Positions 15,509 through 25,081 of a stretch of DNA of 64,000 nucleotides are shown in pieces. The notes beneath the pieces are model-generated. The model was not told the DNA's origin and made no database searches. It saw only the letters and a list, made by a program, of their open reading frames with translations. The DNA is from Nitrospirota bacterium. Its GTDB lineage: Bacteria; Nitrospirota; Thermodesulfovibrionia; SZUA-242. Location: NCBI GenBank assembly GCA_016212095.1, contig JACRHH010000025.1, forward strand, positions 40,832-104,831. The letters are read 5' to 3'. Both the position numbers and the translations under genes were made by a program. The first letter of the stretch is position 1. Every line of letters begins with the position of its first letter.

Positions 15509-17717
15509 CCCCGAACTGTTCAATAATCAGAATGTGGCGGCTGAATCCAGCGATGGCCGCGCCATATTGCCGAGGGCGAGCATACTCGAAGGGATGCCGA
15601 TCTGGTGCAAGGTTGTTATTGTGCAACTGATCATATCAGCGATTTATCTTGTAGAAAATCACTTCATTTTGACCTGCGGGATGTTTTACATCGAAGAAAA
15701 CGATCTCCTATTCCAATATCTTCCGGAGTTTTTCCTGCTTCAAAAAAGCCTCCATAGTGGATTCGTGCCTGTCTGGACGGATATAGTTGGGAGCGGCTTC
15801 CCTCTTGCAGGATACGGGCAGAACGCTTTGCTTCATCCCCTACAACTCATGGTCGCATGGTTTATTCCCGACCCCCTAGTCGGTTTGAAGTCAATGTTGT
15901 TCATGATTACTTTTACGGGCAGTCTTGTGTTTGTCCTGTCAATGCTGTTGATTGGTATCGATGATATTGTGTTGCTTATTTACGGAGCTGTTGCATACCA
16001 TTTTTCATTCTTTTTCATGTACAAAGGCTATTCGCTGATATTGAGTTTTATTATGGCTCCCATGATTGTGGCTTTGCTATATAAACTTAGCATTGAGTCG
16101 GACAGTTTGCACAAGAAGACGTTCTTGTTTGGAGTGCTTGGCGGCATCTCGCTGTTGGCCTTGTATGCTCCATTTCAGCTACGCTTTTTCCTTGTGGTTT
16201 ATGCCTGCGCTGTCTTTATGATATTAATCGTTGGCAATAGACGGTTATACAGAATAGGTCTGGTTTCGTTTGCATGTCTCATGGCTGTCGTGATCGCATA
16301 CCCCCAATTCAAGCTTACATATGAGCTTGTCAAGGTCGGAGATATAAAGGCCAGAGGGCTTGAATTCCTGTTGGATGGCAGTTCCCCATTTGGTTTATGG
16401 AATTATTTTGCGAATTATAGCTTTTCAAGGGATCCGATTATATGGAGCATGCATTCCAAATGGAACAACTCTGATCTATTGCCCCCGGTCTTTTTCCTGA
16501 GTATTTTTTCACTGTACAATAAATCGACGTTGACCAGATTTCTTTGGTGCATTGTAGCTGTAAGTTTTTTTATGGCGCTTGGGAAATATAATCCCGTTTA
16601 TGTTTTCATGGCCAGACACGGGATGACATTGGATTTGCGCATCCCCGCTCGCTTTTTGTTCATGTTTAACTTCACATTTCCTGTTCTGGCTATGATCGGA
16701 TTAAACCAGTTGCGTCATCTAGGAGGCAAGGCCGTATTAAGAGTGATTGTCATTTATCTTTTGGCAATGTGCATTGTGAACCTGATGGCCGCGATGATTA
16801 TTGATAACATGCGTGATGCCTATGGAACAAATCTCAAGATGTATACGCATTATTACTCTGATTTTTATGATACGAAAATATATAACAGAAACAAGTTGTC
16901 GGCTATTGTCGGCATTGTTAGAGGTGCAAGTTGGAATCTGGATTTTTTAAAACTGTATCTATCCACATTTTCCGCTGCTGTGTTTGCGACGGTCATCATG
17001 GTTGCAATGTATGCTGTTGGTCGATTTAACCACCGCAAGTTGGTTCTGGCAATGTCCTGCTTGCTGATTTTTGAGGGGTTAGCATTGACTATGCCCAAAA
17101 ACTCCGAATCAGCCAAAATGTTCAATGAATATTATTTCCCGGCCAAGTTTAATGGTGTGAGCAAAATAGCCGCATTGGAAGAGGACAGGATCAGAACCAA
17201 TATCCGGTCATCGTTGAATATGGTTTATGATATAGCTGAATCAGATACATATAATGCAAGCTTGTATATAAGTAAATATAAAGATTACCTGAATATTGCC
17301 AGAGTTAAGGCATCAAATTCAGATTATGAATATATGAAATACATTGGGGTGGACGGGATACTGACCCGACAGGATTTAAGCAATTATATCTGGAAGCGGG
17401 ATGTCGGAGACGGTTTTTCACTGTACAAGGTTAGCGACAAAGAGAATGTTGTCTGGTATCCGGATGGCAATTCGTTCCGGCCTGTTGAAAACTGCCGGAT
17501 CATTCGGAAAAATCCTGACTGGACGATTGATCTTACGCTTCCTGAAGGAGCGCGGGAAGTGGTTGTTTTCAGAAACTATTTCAAGGGATTTAACGTTTAT
17601 GTTAACGGAGAACACGTCAGGCCGGATTTGTATTACTCGTTTTACCGATTCAGAGGTTTAAGGGCAGGCCGAAACACTATTGAAATTAAATGGTCATGGC
17701 CTGATCTTCTGTTGTGA
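15501..17717 (+). CDS. YfhO-like multi-spanning glycosyltransferase
   Basis: A 738-residue polytopic protein with about twelve membrane helices in the first two thirds and a soluble C-terminal beta domain (residues near 690-738: VVFRNYFKGFNVYVNGEHV, then RAGRNTIEIKW) of the kind that closes YfhO proteins. YfhO is a GT-C enzyme that transfers sugar from a polyprenyl-phosphate donor. The partner donor-forming enzyme overlaps upstream. ATG 15501 has GGTGAG seven bases before it; GTG 15489 is an alternative. The next gene, 5 bases downstream, encodes a large secreted protein, which makes that protein or the exported glycan a candidate acceptor. Confidence 0.75.
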   Translation: MFNPELFNNQNVAAESSDGRAILPRASILEGMPIWCKVVIVQLIISAIYLVENHFILTCGMFYIEENDLLFQYLPEFFLLQKSLHSGFVPVWTDIVGSGFPLAGYGQNALLHPLQLMVAWFIPDPLVGLKSMLFMITFTGSLVFVLSMLLIGIDDIVLLIYGAVAYHFSFFFMYKGYSLILSFIMAPMIVALLYKLSIESDSLHKKTFLFGVLGGISLLALYAPFQLRFFLVVYACAVFMILIVGNRRLYRIGLVSFACLMAVVIAYPQFKLTYELVKVGDIKARGLEFLLDGSSPFGLWNYFANYSFSRDPIIWSMHSKWNNSDLLPPVFFLSIFSLYNKSTLTRFLWCIVAVSFFMALGKYNPVYVFMARHGMTLDLRIPARFLFMFNFTFPVLAMIGLNQLRHLGGKAVLRVIVIYLLAMCIVNLMAAMIIDNMRDAYGTNLKMYTHYYSDFYDTKIYNRNKLSAIVGIVRGASWNLDFLKLYLSTFSAAVFATVIMVAMYAVGRFNHRKLVLAMSCLLIFEGLALTMPKNSESAKMFNEYYFPAKFNGVSKIAALEEDRIRTNIRSSLNMVYDIAESDTYNASLYISKYKDYLNIARVKASNSDYEYMKYIGVDGILTRQDLSNYIWKRDVGDGFSLYKVSDKENVVWYPDGNSFRPVENCRIIRKNPDWTIDLTLPEGAREVVVFRNYFKGFNVYVNGEHVRPDLYYSFYRFRGLRAGRNTIEIKWSWPDLLL

Positions 17718-17722
17718 TGTAG

Positions 17723-20700
17723 ATGCATATGTATCCCTTCATGCAAAACTATGGCAGGAATTTCACTGTCGTTATAAGCGCATTTTTGGGCTTTCTGTTT
17801 AGCATTATTCTTATTCCTTCTCCCGCATTTTCCAGACAGCCGGATCGTTCCCGTCATGACGACAGTGCGATTATCATACTTTCGTCATTAACGTCGGAGG
17901 AAATGAAGGATGATGTTGCGGCTCTGGGGAATATGAATCTCCGCGTCCGGTTGGCGTTTCCTCCTTCGGTTGTCATTGTTGAGATGCCGGATTCTTCCAT
18001 CCCGTCCGTCACGCAATTGCCGTTCGTGCGACTTGTTTCGCGCCAGAAGGTCAACTCGGCATCGTTCCCAAGCGAGGAGCCGTCTTTTTATGATGCTGTA
18101 AGGTTCTGGAACCTGCGTTTTGATAAAGGCGCTGTTAGGGAAAAGTCTGGAACTGTCGAGCCTCGCGCTGAAATTCGCGACGATCTGATAATGCCGTCCG
18201 ATCTCCCGATGGATCGTGAGGAGCGAAAGCTTAAGGACAGAGAATACCACGAGCGTTGGAAAGTGCGGAAGAATGAAGAGAAGATACGTGGAAGGAGTGG
18301 CCGTTCCGGATTCAGGAAGTCGTCATCGCCCGCTCAGGATGCGCCATCGTCTGGCGGCGGAGGCATCTATTACGCAAGCGGAAGCGGAGCCCAAACATTC
18401 GGCAGCGCATACGGGGCCGGTTACTACGATACGAGCCTGTACATGGCCGGTAAAGTGGCGGTTGGAGTTTTCTTCACCGCTGGAGATGCCGGGAGCTGGA
18501 CGCAGTCCGAGACGGACAGCGCTTATCTGGCCATCTGCAATGCGCTTGACCGTTTCGGCGACGATGAGCCGAACGCCCGGTTGACATTTTCATTTGTGAA
18601 AGAGGTCAGCCAGACCGGAACGCCAAATCCGTTGCCATCCGTGGAACGCGACTATGTGAACGATCTACGGAACACGCATTCAACCCATTGGGCGTTAATG
18701 GTCAAGGTGACACGCGGATCGGGCAGGGCGTATGCCTATCTGTTTGGCCCGTCGTTGCAGGTTTACAGCCCGTCGGGCACTGTGGACGATTACACGGTCC
18801 GCCATGAAACCATGCATATCTTTGGCGCGATGGATCAGTACTGTCCGGATCAGTGCCAAAGTCCGATTGGCCGCTGGGGATACCTCAATGTTGTTAACGC
18901 TAATTCCGAAGGAAACGACGGCAACGGCTTTTTTCTTGGCCACGGCGAGGGAGAGCCGGATATCATGGTGCGGGGAGGCGCGATTGGTGTTTACAGCCGT
19001 GGACAGATCGGCTGGCGCGACTCTGACGGCAACGGCATTATCGATCCGATTGATACTTTCCCGGTTACTGTTATCTCTCCTGTTTCTGGAGGCGACCCCA
19101 CAACTATAACGGGTGTTTCAACTGAGCGTCCGCTTCTTAACGAATGGAGTTCGTCGTCCTATGCGGATGTGAGCATTAATTCGATATCTTCTGTCGAATA
19201 CCGCATTGACGGCGGTGCGTGGATGCTTGCCACGGCATCCGACGGACAGTTCGACAGCGCCGAGGAATCATTCGTCATTACGCTGCCGCAGCTTTCGCCC
19301 GGAACCCATACGATTGAGGCAAGAGCTGCAAACTCTATTGGAAACACTGAACATCTGCCTGCTTCTACCGATATTCAGATAACTGCCGGCTTTATAGGAG
19401 GTTCTCAGCAATCAGGAATATCAGCCGGTACTCCGGTTTTGAGGGCCGCATTTTCAGCAGCGCCCGAAAACCGCCACGGTTATGCATATGGCTACAGCTA
19501 TAACTTCGATGCATCCGGCTCAACCGATGCCTCAGGCCAATCCGGCAGCCTTTCATACAGATGGGATTTCGATGACGACGGCGTTTGGGATACGGGTTAC
19601 TCCGGAACTCCGATAACGGATCATTACTATCCGTCGCCGGAGGGTTATCCATATGTCGGGGCATTCAACGCCGGTGACAGCGTGGAGGGCGTGTTTGCTT
19701 CGGGTTCGTATGCCTATATTGCCAACGGATATTCGGGATTCCGCGTGGTGGATATAAGCAATCCGGCCAGTCCGTCGGCGCTTGGCAGTTACAGCACCTC
19801 CGGGTACGCGCGCGGCGTGTTTGTGTCGAACAACATGGCGTATCTGGCCGATGGTGCGGTCAAGATACTGAACGTTGCCAATCCAGCCAGCCCGGCATAT
19901 TTTGGCACTTACAATTCCTACGGATCGGCGCGTGATGTCGTTGTGTCCGGCTCGCGGGCGTATGTTGCTTCCGGATGGTTCGAGATTGCCGATGTGTCGA
20001 ATCCGGCGTCACCGTCACTGGTTGGACTGTACGATACGCCCGGATATGCACGTGGTGTGAGTGTGTTTGGCGGTTACGCATACGTTGCCGACAGCTCGTC
20101 CGGCGTGCAGGTTGTCAGTCTGGCCGACGAGGCACATCCTGTTTCCGTGGCCAGTATCCCCGGATATGCCTACGCAGTTTATGCTTATGCAAATCGACTA
20201 TACATCGCCGCTGGAACGAACGGCTTGCTTGTTTACGATGTTACTGCTCCGCCATCGCCCGTGTTGCTTGGGCAGTATTCGCGGGGTGAAACAGCGGTGT
20301 CTGTGCATGTTGACGGAAATCTTGCGTTTATTGGTGATGTTCATTCAGGCATGTCGGTAGTGGATGTAACCAATCCGTCGTCTCCGGTTTTTATCGACAG
20401 CTACCGGACATCAGGATCGGCGACAGTCAATGATGTGTTCGCGAGTTCTGGCCTTGCCTTCGTTGCCAACGGAAGTTCTGGCTTGATGCACATCATAGAC
20501 ACCGTCAGTCTTGCGCCCAAAAATATCTCGGAACATATGCGCGCGCGTCTTGAAATCAAGGATTTGGGTGGCAATACCTCACAGGCTGTCCGTGATCTGT
20601 GGTTCGTTACCTACAACGATCTACCCGCAATAACGAGCTTGGCGGTAACCCGGCACGCAGGTTTAAGTCTTGCCGGAAGTTATGACGGTTCAACAACGCG

Positions 20701-23083
20701 CGACATCGCAATGTCCGGCAATGACGCTTTGGTGGCTGAGGGCGCATCTGGCATGTCGGTTTATAATCTGACCGATGTGAGCAAACCTGTGAAATCCGCT
20801 TCACTGGCACTTCCGGGCTGGTCTGAAGGAATAAATCTTTCAGGCGACTACGCCTATGTGGCATCGGGTGCATCCGGGCTTTCCGTGGTTGATGTTCGTA
20901 ACCATGCCGCGCCAGTGATTGCCGGATCTGTCGATACGCCGGGATATGCCACGCGTGTATCGGTTGCGTCGGGTTACGCATATGTGGCTGACGGCGCGTC
21001 AGGTCTTCAGGTGATAAATGTGGGCAATCCGCAAAGCCCGGTTCTTGCTGCGGCGTACAATACAGGCGGTTCGGCTCAGGACGTGGTTGTTTCTGGTGGT
21101 TACGCATTTGTTGCATCCGGAAGCTCCGGCCTTGTGGTTGTTGACATCTCTTCGCCTCAAAATCCTCAGCCAGTCGCCGCTTACGACACGCCCGGATACG
21201 CCTATGCCGTAACCTTGTCCGGCGGTTATGCGTATGTGGCCGACGGCTCGTCCGGACTACAGATTATCGATGTGAGCGATCCGCGAAATCCGGTGTTGGT
21301 TGGAGCGTATGATACGGTTGGCACGGCGATGGATGTTTCGGTCAGCGGTCTTCACGCATATCTGGCGGATTATGAGGCTGGTTTAGTGAAAATTGACGTT
21401 AGTGATCCGTATGTTCCGGCGCTGGTAAATCTATACGCCATAACCGGTTATGCGCGAAGTGTGATGGCTTCCGGCGGATACGCCATTGTAACCGATGGCG
21501 GACTGAGGATATTCGACGTTAACAAGACATCTCTCAGGTTTGAATGCGCTGCGACAGATCCAGACTCGCAAAGCACTTGGGACGGCCTTAAAGAGCACCG
21601 ATTTGACTATGACAACGACGGCTCGTGGGATACGCGGTTTTCGTCAAGCGGAACTTCGACATTCAAGCCGGATCGTCCGCTTGAAGCGGGCCGTTCATAT
21701 AGTGGCGTTTGCGAAGTGAAGGACAGATTTGGCGCAACGGCGAGGCAAGCAGTCTCTTACATGCTTCCGTCGTCCGAGCCGCTCAATATCACTTCTTCGG
21801 GAACATCGCGCGCAACTGTCGGCTCGTATTACAGCTTATCGCCGTCCATATCAGGCGGAGCCGCACCATATTCCTGGCGGCTTGCGTCGGGAAGGCTTCC
21901 TGCCGGACTCAATATTGATCTCGCTACCGGTATTATTGCTGGTGTTCCATCGGAAACAGGATCTTACAGGGTGATTGTTGGCGTTTCGGATGCTCAAGCC
22001 GGCGCTGATACAAAGACCCTTGTGCTTCGGGTTTACGGGCCATATCTGAGAGTTGGCAACGCAGTTGCTGACGAAACAGATGGAACGGCATATGTCAATG
22101 TGACACTGGACGAGCAGTATTTCAATCCGGTGACTGTTGACTGGACAACTGCTGGTGGAAGCGCTTCATCGGGGAACGATTTCCTTGCAAGCGGTGGAAC
22201 ACTCGTTTTTGCGCCGGGCGAGACGGCTAAAACAATCGATGTCCCGCTTGTTGATGATCAGGTATACGAGGGTGACGAGACGTTTGGCGTGACTTTGTCC
22301 ACACCCTCCGGCGGCGGAGTAATTGCAACGGCATCGGGAATGGTAACAATCAAGGATGAAGAATGCATGTCGAGCAATTCATGCAGTCAGGGGAAGTATT
22401 GTTTGAAGGCACAGGAATACTGCGGCAGTATGGGTGTCTGCACACAACGTATTTTCGGCAACAGCCTGCCAGATGTTCATGTCGAATCAATATTCATGCC
22501 GTCAGCATCATCAACCGGGCAGACAGATGATTGCTCCGTTGTTGTCGAGGAAACTCAGGGTGTTGGACTGCCAGAGGACTTTTCGGTGCGGATATATCTT
22601 TCAACCGATGCGGTCATATCCGGTGACGACGTATTGGTGAAAGAAATAGGTTTTTCAAGGCACGATGGCGGAGTGCGCCGGACTTGGCATGGAGTTGTAA
22701 CCATGCCGCCTGACCTGCCGCCAGGAACGTATTATCCGATTGCCATAATCGATCCTGAAAACAGAATCAGTGAAGCTAACGAGGCAAACAACATGTTGGT
22801 GTGCGGCTCGGTATCCGTGTCGATGGGCGCGATGGCGTCAAATACGATTGAGCTTGCGCGCGCCGTATACAGCCGTTCGGAAAGCATGTTGTCGGTTCGC
22901 GCGTACAGCGGTTACGGAACGAATGCCTCTTTGTCCGTTGCCGGGTTTGGCGCGATGACGTGGGACGGGGTAAAGAAACGCTGGACTTTACGATCAAACG
23001 GGATTGTCGAATCCGCACTTCCTGCAACAATAACTGTAAGCGGCCCTGAGGGCGCTGCAAGCGGAAATATTATTGTCCGGTGA
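17723..23083 (+). CDS. 1786-residue secreted metzincin-like, LVIVD-propeller, Calx-beta protein
   Basis: The N-terminal signal peptide ends near AFS-RQ (about residue 38). Residues 45-110 look like a prodomain. A metallopeptidase-like domain holds HETMHIFGAMD (361-371), the HExxHxxGxxD form of metzincins, with a likely Met-turn PDIMVRGG about 50 residues later. Then come a PKD-like domain (about 575-636, WDFDDDGVWDTGY), two blocks of LVIVD-type repeats (about 640-926 and 973-1266), another PKD-like piece, a He_PIG Ig-like domain (about 1353-1436, LPAGLNIDLATGIIAGVP), a Calx-beta domain (1441-1547), a cysteine-rich stretch and a CARDB-like domain. It probably acts at the cell surface as adhesin or protease. 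It sits between glycosyltransferase genes with 4-5 base spacing, unusual company for such a protein. Confidence 0.8.
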   Translation: MHMYPFMQNYGRNFTVVISAFLGFLFSIILIPSPAFSRQPDRSRHDDSAIIILSSLTSEEMKDDVAALGNMNLRVRLAFPPSVVIVEMPDSSIPSVTQLPFVRLVSRQKVNSASFPSEEPSFYDAVRFWNLRFDKGAVREKSGTVEPRAEIRDDLIMPSDLPMDREERKLKDREYHERWKVRKNEEKIRGRSGRSGFRKSSSPAQDAPSSGGGGIYYASGSGAQTFGSAYGAGYYDTSLYMAGKVAVGVFFTAGDAGSWTQSETDSAYLAICNALDRFGDDEPNARLTFSFVKEVSQTGTPNPLPSVERDYVNDLRNTHSTHWALMVKVTRGSGRAYAYLFGPSLQVYSPSGTVDDYTVRHETMHIFGAMDQYCPDQCQSPIGRWGYLNVVNANSEGNDGNGFFLGHGEGEPDIMVRGGAIGVYSRGQIGWRDSDGNGIIDPIDTFPVTVISPVSGGDPTTITGVSTERPLLNEWSSSSYADVSINSISSVEYRIDGGAWMLATASDGQFDSAEESFVITLPQLSPGTHTIEARAANSIGNTEHLPASTDIQITAGFIGGSQQSGISAGTPVLRAAFSAAPENRHGYAYGYSYNFDASGSTDASGQSGSLSYRWDFDDDGVWDTGYSGTPITDHYYPSPEGYPYVGAFNAGDSVEGVFASGSYAYIANGYSGFRVVDISNPASPSALGSYSTSGYARGVFVSNNMAYLADGAVKILNVANPASPAYFGTYNSYGSARDVVVSGSRAYVASGWFEIADVSNPASPSLVGLYDTPGYARGVSVFGGYAYVADSSSGVQVVSLADEAHPVSVASIPGYAYAVYAYANRLYIAAGTNGLLVYDVTAPPSPVLLGQYSRGETAVSVHVDGNLAFIGDVHSGMSVVDVTNPSSPVFIDSYRTSGSATVNDVFASSGLAFVANGSSGLMHIIDTVSLAPKNISEHMRARLEIKDLGGNTSQAVRDLWFVTYNDLPAITSLAVTRHAGLSLAGSYDGSTTRDIAMSGNDALVAEGASGMSVYNLTDVSKPVKSASLALPGWSEGINLSGDYAYVASGASGLSVVDVRNHAAPVIAGSVDTPGYATRVSVASGYAYVADGASGLQVINVGNPQSPVLAAAYNTGGSAQDVVVSGGYAFVASGSSGLVVVDISSPQNPQPVAAYDTPGYAYAVTLSGGYAYVADGSSGLQIIDVSDPRNPVLVGAYDTVGTAMDVSVSGLHAYLADYEAGLVKIDVSDPYVPALVNLYAITGYARSVMASGGYAIVTDGGLRIFDVNKTSLRFECAATDPDSQSTWDGLKEHRFDYDNDGSWDTRFSSSGTSTFKPDRPLEAGRSYSGVCEVKDRFGATARQAVSYMLPSSEPLNITSSGTSRATVGSYYSLSPSISGGAAPYSWRLASGRLPAGLNIDLATGIIAGVPSETGSYRVIVGVSDAQAGADTKTLVLRVYGPYLRVGNAVADETDGTAYVNVTLDEQYFNPVTVDWTTAGGSASSGNDFLASGGTLVFAPGETAKTIDVPLVDDQVYEGDETFGVTLSTPSGGGVIATASGMVTIKDEECMSSNSCSQGKYCLKAQEYCGSMGVCTQRIFGNSLPDVHVESIFMPSASSTGQTDDCSVVVEETQGVGLPEDFSVRIYLSTDAVISGDDVLVKEIGFSRHDGGVRRTWHGVVTMPPDLPPGTYYPIAIIDPENRISEANEANNMLVCGSVSVSMGAMASNTIELARAVYSRSESMLSVRAYSGYGTNASLSVAGFGAMTWDGVKKRWTLRSNGIVESALPATITVSGPEGAASGNIIVR
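19640..21530 (+). repeat. LVIVD-type propeller repeat blocks within the large secreted protein
   Basis: About fifteen copies of a roughly 42-codon unit, each with the pattern GYAYVADGxSGLxVVDVSNPxxPVxxGxYDTxGYA, in two blocks split by a PKD-like segment near 20520-20690. The repeats are diverged at the DNA level, so they are old domain repeats and not recent tandem copies. They should fold as two beta-propellers. Confidence 0.8.
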
Positions 23084-24003
23084 AATTCCCTCGTATCTCC
23101 ATTGTCACTCCATCCCTCAACCAGTCTCAATTTCTGGAAGCGGCAATTGATTCCATTCTGGGGCAGAATTATCCGAATCTGGAATACATTATTGTTGACG
23201 GCGGCAGTACCGACGGTTCAGTCGAGATCATCAGGCGATATGATAAATATCTGAAATACTGGGTGTCGGAGCCGGACAAGGGCCATGCCGACGCCTTGAA
23301 CAAAGGCTTCGCACAGACTTCCGGCGAAATCATGGGCTGGCTGAACTCCGACGACAAGCTGCATCCCGGCTCGCTGGAGCTTTTGGCCGAGGTCTATGCA
23401 GCTTTCCCGTACATCGACTGGACGATGGGAGTGCCGACGCACTGGGATGAGGCGGGCAGATGCATAAAGGTCGATTGCCATGAGCGATGGAGCAGGGGGC
23501 GGCTGCTTTGCGGAAGATACCGGTGGATTCAGCAGGAATCGACCTGGTGGCGGCGAAGTTTATGGGAGAAGGCTGGCTGTTTTGTCTCCAACGATTTCAA
23601 ACTTGCGTGCGACCTTGAGCTTTGGGTGCGTTTCTCGCGTTACGCCGATCTCTACACCATGCCGTTTCTGGTTGGCGGCTACCGGTGCAACGATCTTCAG
23701 CGCAGCCATAACATGATGGACAGATACACGACGGAAGCGGCTGACATAATCGGCAGGGAAACCGTGCGGTACGGGATTAACCGCAATCTGCTCAAACTGG
23801 TGCGATTGCTGTATAAATCGAAAGATGTAGGCGGGTTGTTGAGCAAGGCAGGTTTCAGTCCGGAAGCGATCTGTGGCGGGAAGCTGCCGCTGTATTATGA
23901 CCGTGACGGAAAGTGTTTCCGCGATCCCAATCAGGGTTTGTCTGACAGCCGTTTCCCATCGTTTAAGCGTATGATTTCCAGCCCAAGGTTTGATCCGTCT
24001 TGA
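23080..24003 (+). CDS. GT2-family glycosyltransferase
   Basis: A 307-residue GT-A enzyme: ISIVTPSLNQSQFLEAAIDS at the start, VDGGSTDGSVEII, and WLNSDDKLHPGSL carrying the metal-binding aspartates. A conserved tryptophan-rich stretch, QQESTWWRRSLWEKAG, follows. It shares family and layout with the next gene. The start is GTG 23080, overlapping the stop of the large secreted protein by 4 bases. Donor and acceptor are unknown; it belongs to the glycan locus. Confidence 0.88.
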   Translation: MKFPRISIVTPSLNQSQFLEAAIDSILGQNYPNLEYIIVDGGSTDGSVEIIRRYDKYLKYWVSEPDKGHADALNKGFAQTSGEIMGWLNSDDKLHPGSLELLAEVYAAFPYIDWTMGVPTHWDEAGRCIKVDCHERWSRGRLLCGRYRWIQQESTWWRRSLWEKAGCFVSNDFKLACDLELWVRFSRYADLYTMPFLVGGYRCNDLQRSHNMMDRYTTEAADIIGRETVRYGINRNLLKLVRLLYKSKDVGGLLSKAGFSPEAICGGKLPLYYDRDGKCFRDPNQGLSDSRFPSFKRMISSPRFDPS

Positions 24004-24010
24004 TCCGTCT
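23991..24010 (+). repeat. 10-base tandem duplication at a stop/start junction
   Basis: TGATCCGTCT occurs twice in direct tandem (23991-24000 and 24001-24010). The junction supplies both the TGA stop of the upstream glycosyltransferase and the overlapping TTG start of the next one. Confidence 0.8.
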
Positions 24011-24815
24011 CAGCGTCATCACCCCGGTATTCAACCGCGCAGGCTGGATAGCGCAGTGCATTAACAATGTGATCGACCAGAAGTGCGATGATGCCGAACA
24101 TGTCATCGTGGATGGCGGCTCAACCGATGGCACGGTTGATGTTATCCGTGCGTATGCCGCCAGACACCCTCACATCGTCTGGGTGTCGGAGAAAGACCGG
24201 GGACAGTCCGACGCCATGAACAAGGGCATTGCAATGGCGAGAGGCGTCGTCATCGGTTTTCTTAATGTGGACGATTACTATGAGCCGGGTGTGCTTTGCC
24301 GCGTGCTTGAACTGTTCGAGCACAGGCCGGAACCGGCGCTTCTTGTCGGAAACTGCAACGTCTGGAATTCGCAAGGCGCGTTGCAGTCTGTTTTCAGGCC
24401 CGGCAAGCTCGACATTACCAATATGCTTCTCGGCCCCGCTGTCAGCCCGCATCCGCCAAACCCGTCCGCGTATTTCTATCACAAGTCTTTGCATGACAAA
24501 ATCGGCTTGTACGATGTTGACGACCACTTTGCCATGGATCTCGATTTCATGCTTCGCGCGGTTCAATCGGCGTATGTCTCGCATGTTGATGAAACATGGG
24601 GAAATTTCCGGATGCTTGAAGACACGAAAACAGTACAGGACTTTCAAAGCGGCGGCAATGATGATAGGCAGAGGCAAATATTCGACATATACCGGTCGCG
24701 TCTGAATTACAGGCAGTTACTGATTTATGGCTTGAAGCGTATCTATTACGGAAATAGCGGAATCAGGCGTGTTGCGGATGTCTTGCTGAAGCGGCGGCTT
24801 GATATGGTTGTCTAG
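24000..24815 (+). CDS. GT2-family glycosyltransferase
   Basis: A 271-residue GT-A enzyme related to the preceding gene product: SVITPVFNRAGWIAQCINN, VDGGSTDGTVDVI, then FLNVDDYYEPGVL as metal-binding motif. The likely start is TTG 24000, within TTGA overlapping the upstream stop; no other in-frame start lies before the first conserved strand. It would transfer a sugar of the exported glycan. The next genes are a toxin-antitoxin pair. Confidence 0.85.
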   Translation: MIRLSVITPVFNRAGWIAQCINNVIDQKCDDAEHVIVDGGSTDGTVDVIRAYAARHPHIVWVSEKDRGQSDAMNKGIAMARGVVIGFLNVDDYYEPGVLCRVLELFEHRPEPALLVGNCNVWNSQGALQSVFRPGKLDITNMLLGPAVSPHPPNPSAYFYHKSLHDKIGLYDVDDHFAMDLDFMLRAVQSAYVSHVDETWGNFRMLEDTKTVQDFQSGGNDDRQRQIFDIYRSRLNYRQLLIYGLKRIYYGNSGIRRVADVLLKRRLDMVV

Positions 24816-24827
24816 TTAGTTTAATAT
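24799..24827 (+). promoter_or_regulatory. Promoter of the Phd/PIN module, leaderless geometry
   Basis: TTGATA at 24799-24804, 17-base spacer, and TAATAT at 24822-24827, with only 8 bases from the -10 box to the antitoxin ATG at 24836. Transcription would begin at or next to the start codon. No ribosome site is visible before that ATG. Confidence 0.4.
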
Positions 24828-24835
24828 CGAACCAT

Positions 24836-25081
24836 ATGCTGCGGGTTAACATCCATGAGGCAAAGACCCATCTCTCACGATGTCTTGAGGATGTCGGCAA
24901 GGGTGAGACAATTCTTATCTGCAACAGAAATCGTCCGGTTGCGGAGATCAGGCCGGTTGCCGCGTACAGGAAAACTCCACGGCCTGTCGGACTTGCCAAG
25001 GGTGTGTTTCAGGTTCCGGATACGTTTTTCGATGATTTGCCTGATGAGGAGATTTCGCTTTTCGATGGTGAAGACGGTTGA
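24836..25081 (+). CDS. Phd/YefM-family antitoxin
   Basis: An 81-residue protein. The N-terminus MLRVNIHEAKTHLSRCLEDV and the following GETILICNRNRPVAEIRPV match the DNA-binding part of Phd/YefM antitoxins. The acidic C-terminal tail (FDDLPDEEISLFDGEDG) would bind and block the PIN toxin encoded directly after, whose start overlaps this stop. Antitoxins of this type repress their own promoter; the site here would be the promoter just upstream. Confidence 0.88.
   Translation: MLRVNIHEAKTHLSRCLEDVGKGETILICNRNRPVAEIRPVAAYRKTPRPVGLAKGVFQVPDTFFDDLPDEEISLFDGEDG

Noticed and set aside
20607..21116. 169-codon minus-strand frame in the propeller region
   Set aside because: A mirror of the repeated LVIVD units; the repeated codons make the opposite strand open too.
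19640..21530. Regularly spaced repeats that could suggest a CRISPR array
   Set aside because: The units are about 126 bases, diverged, in frame and encode a known protein repeat; there are no constant repeats with unique spacers.
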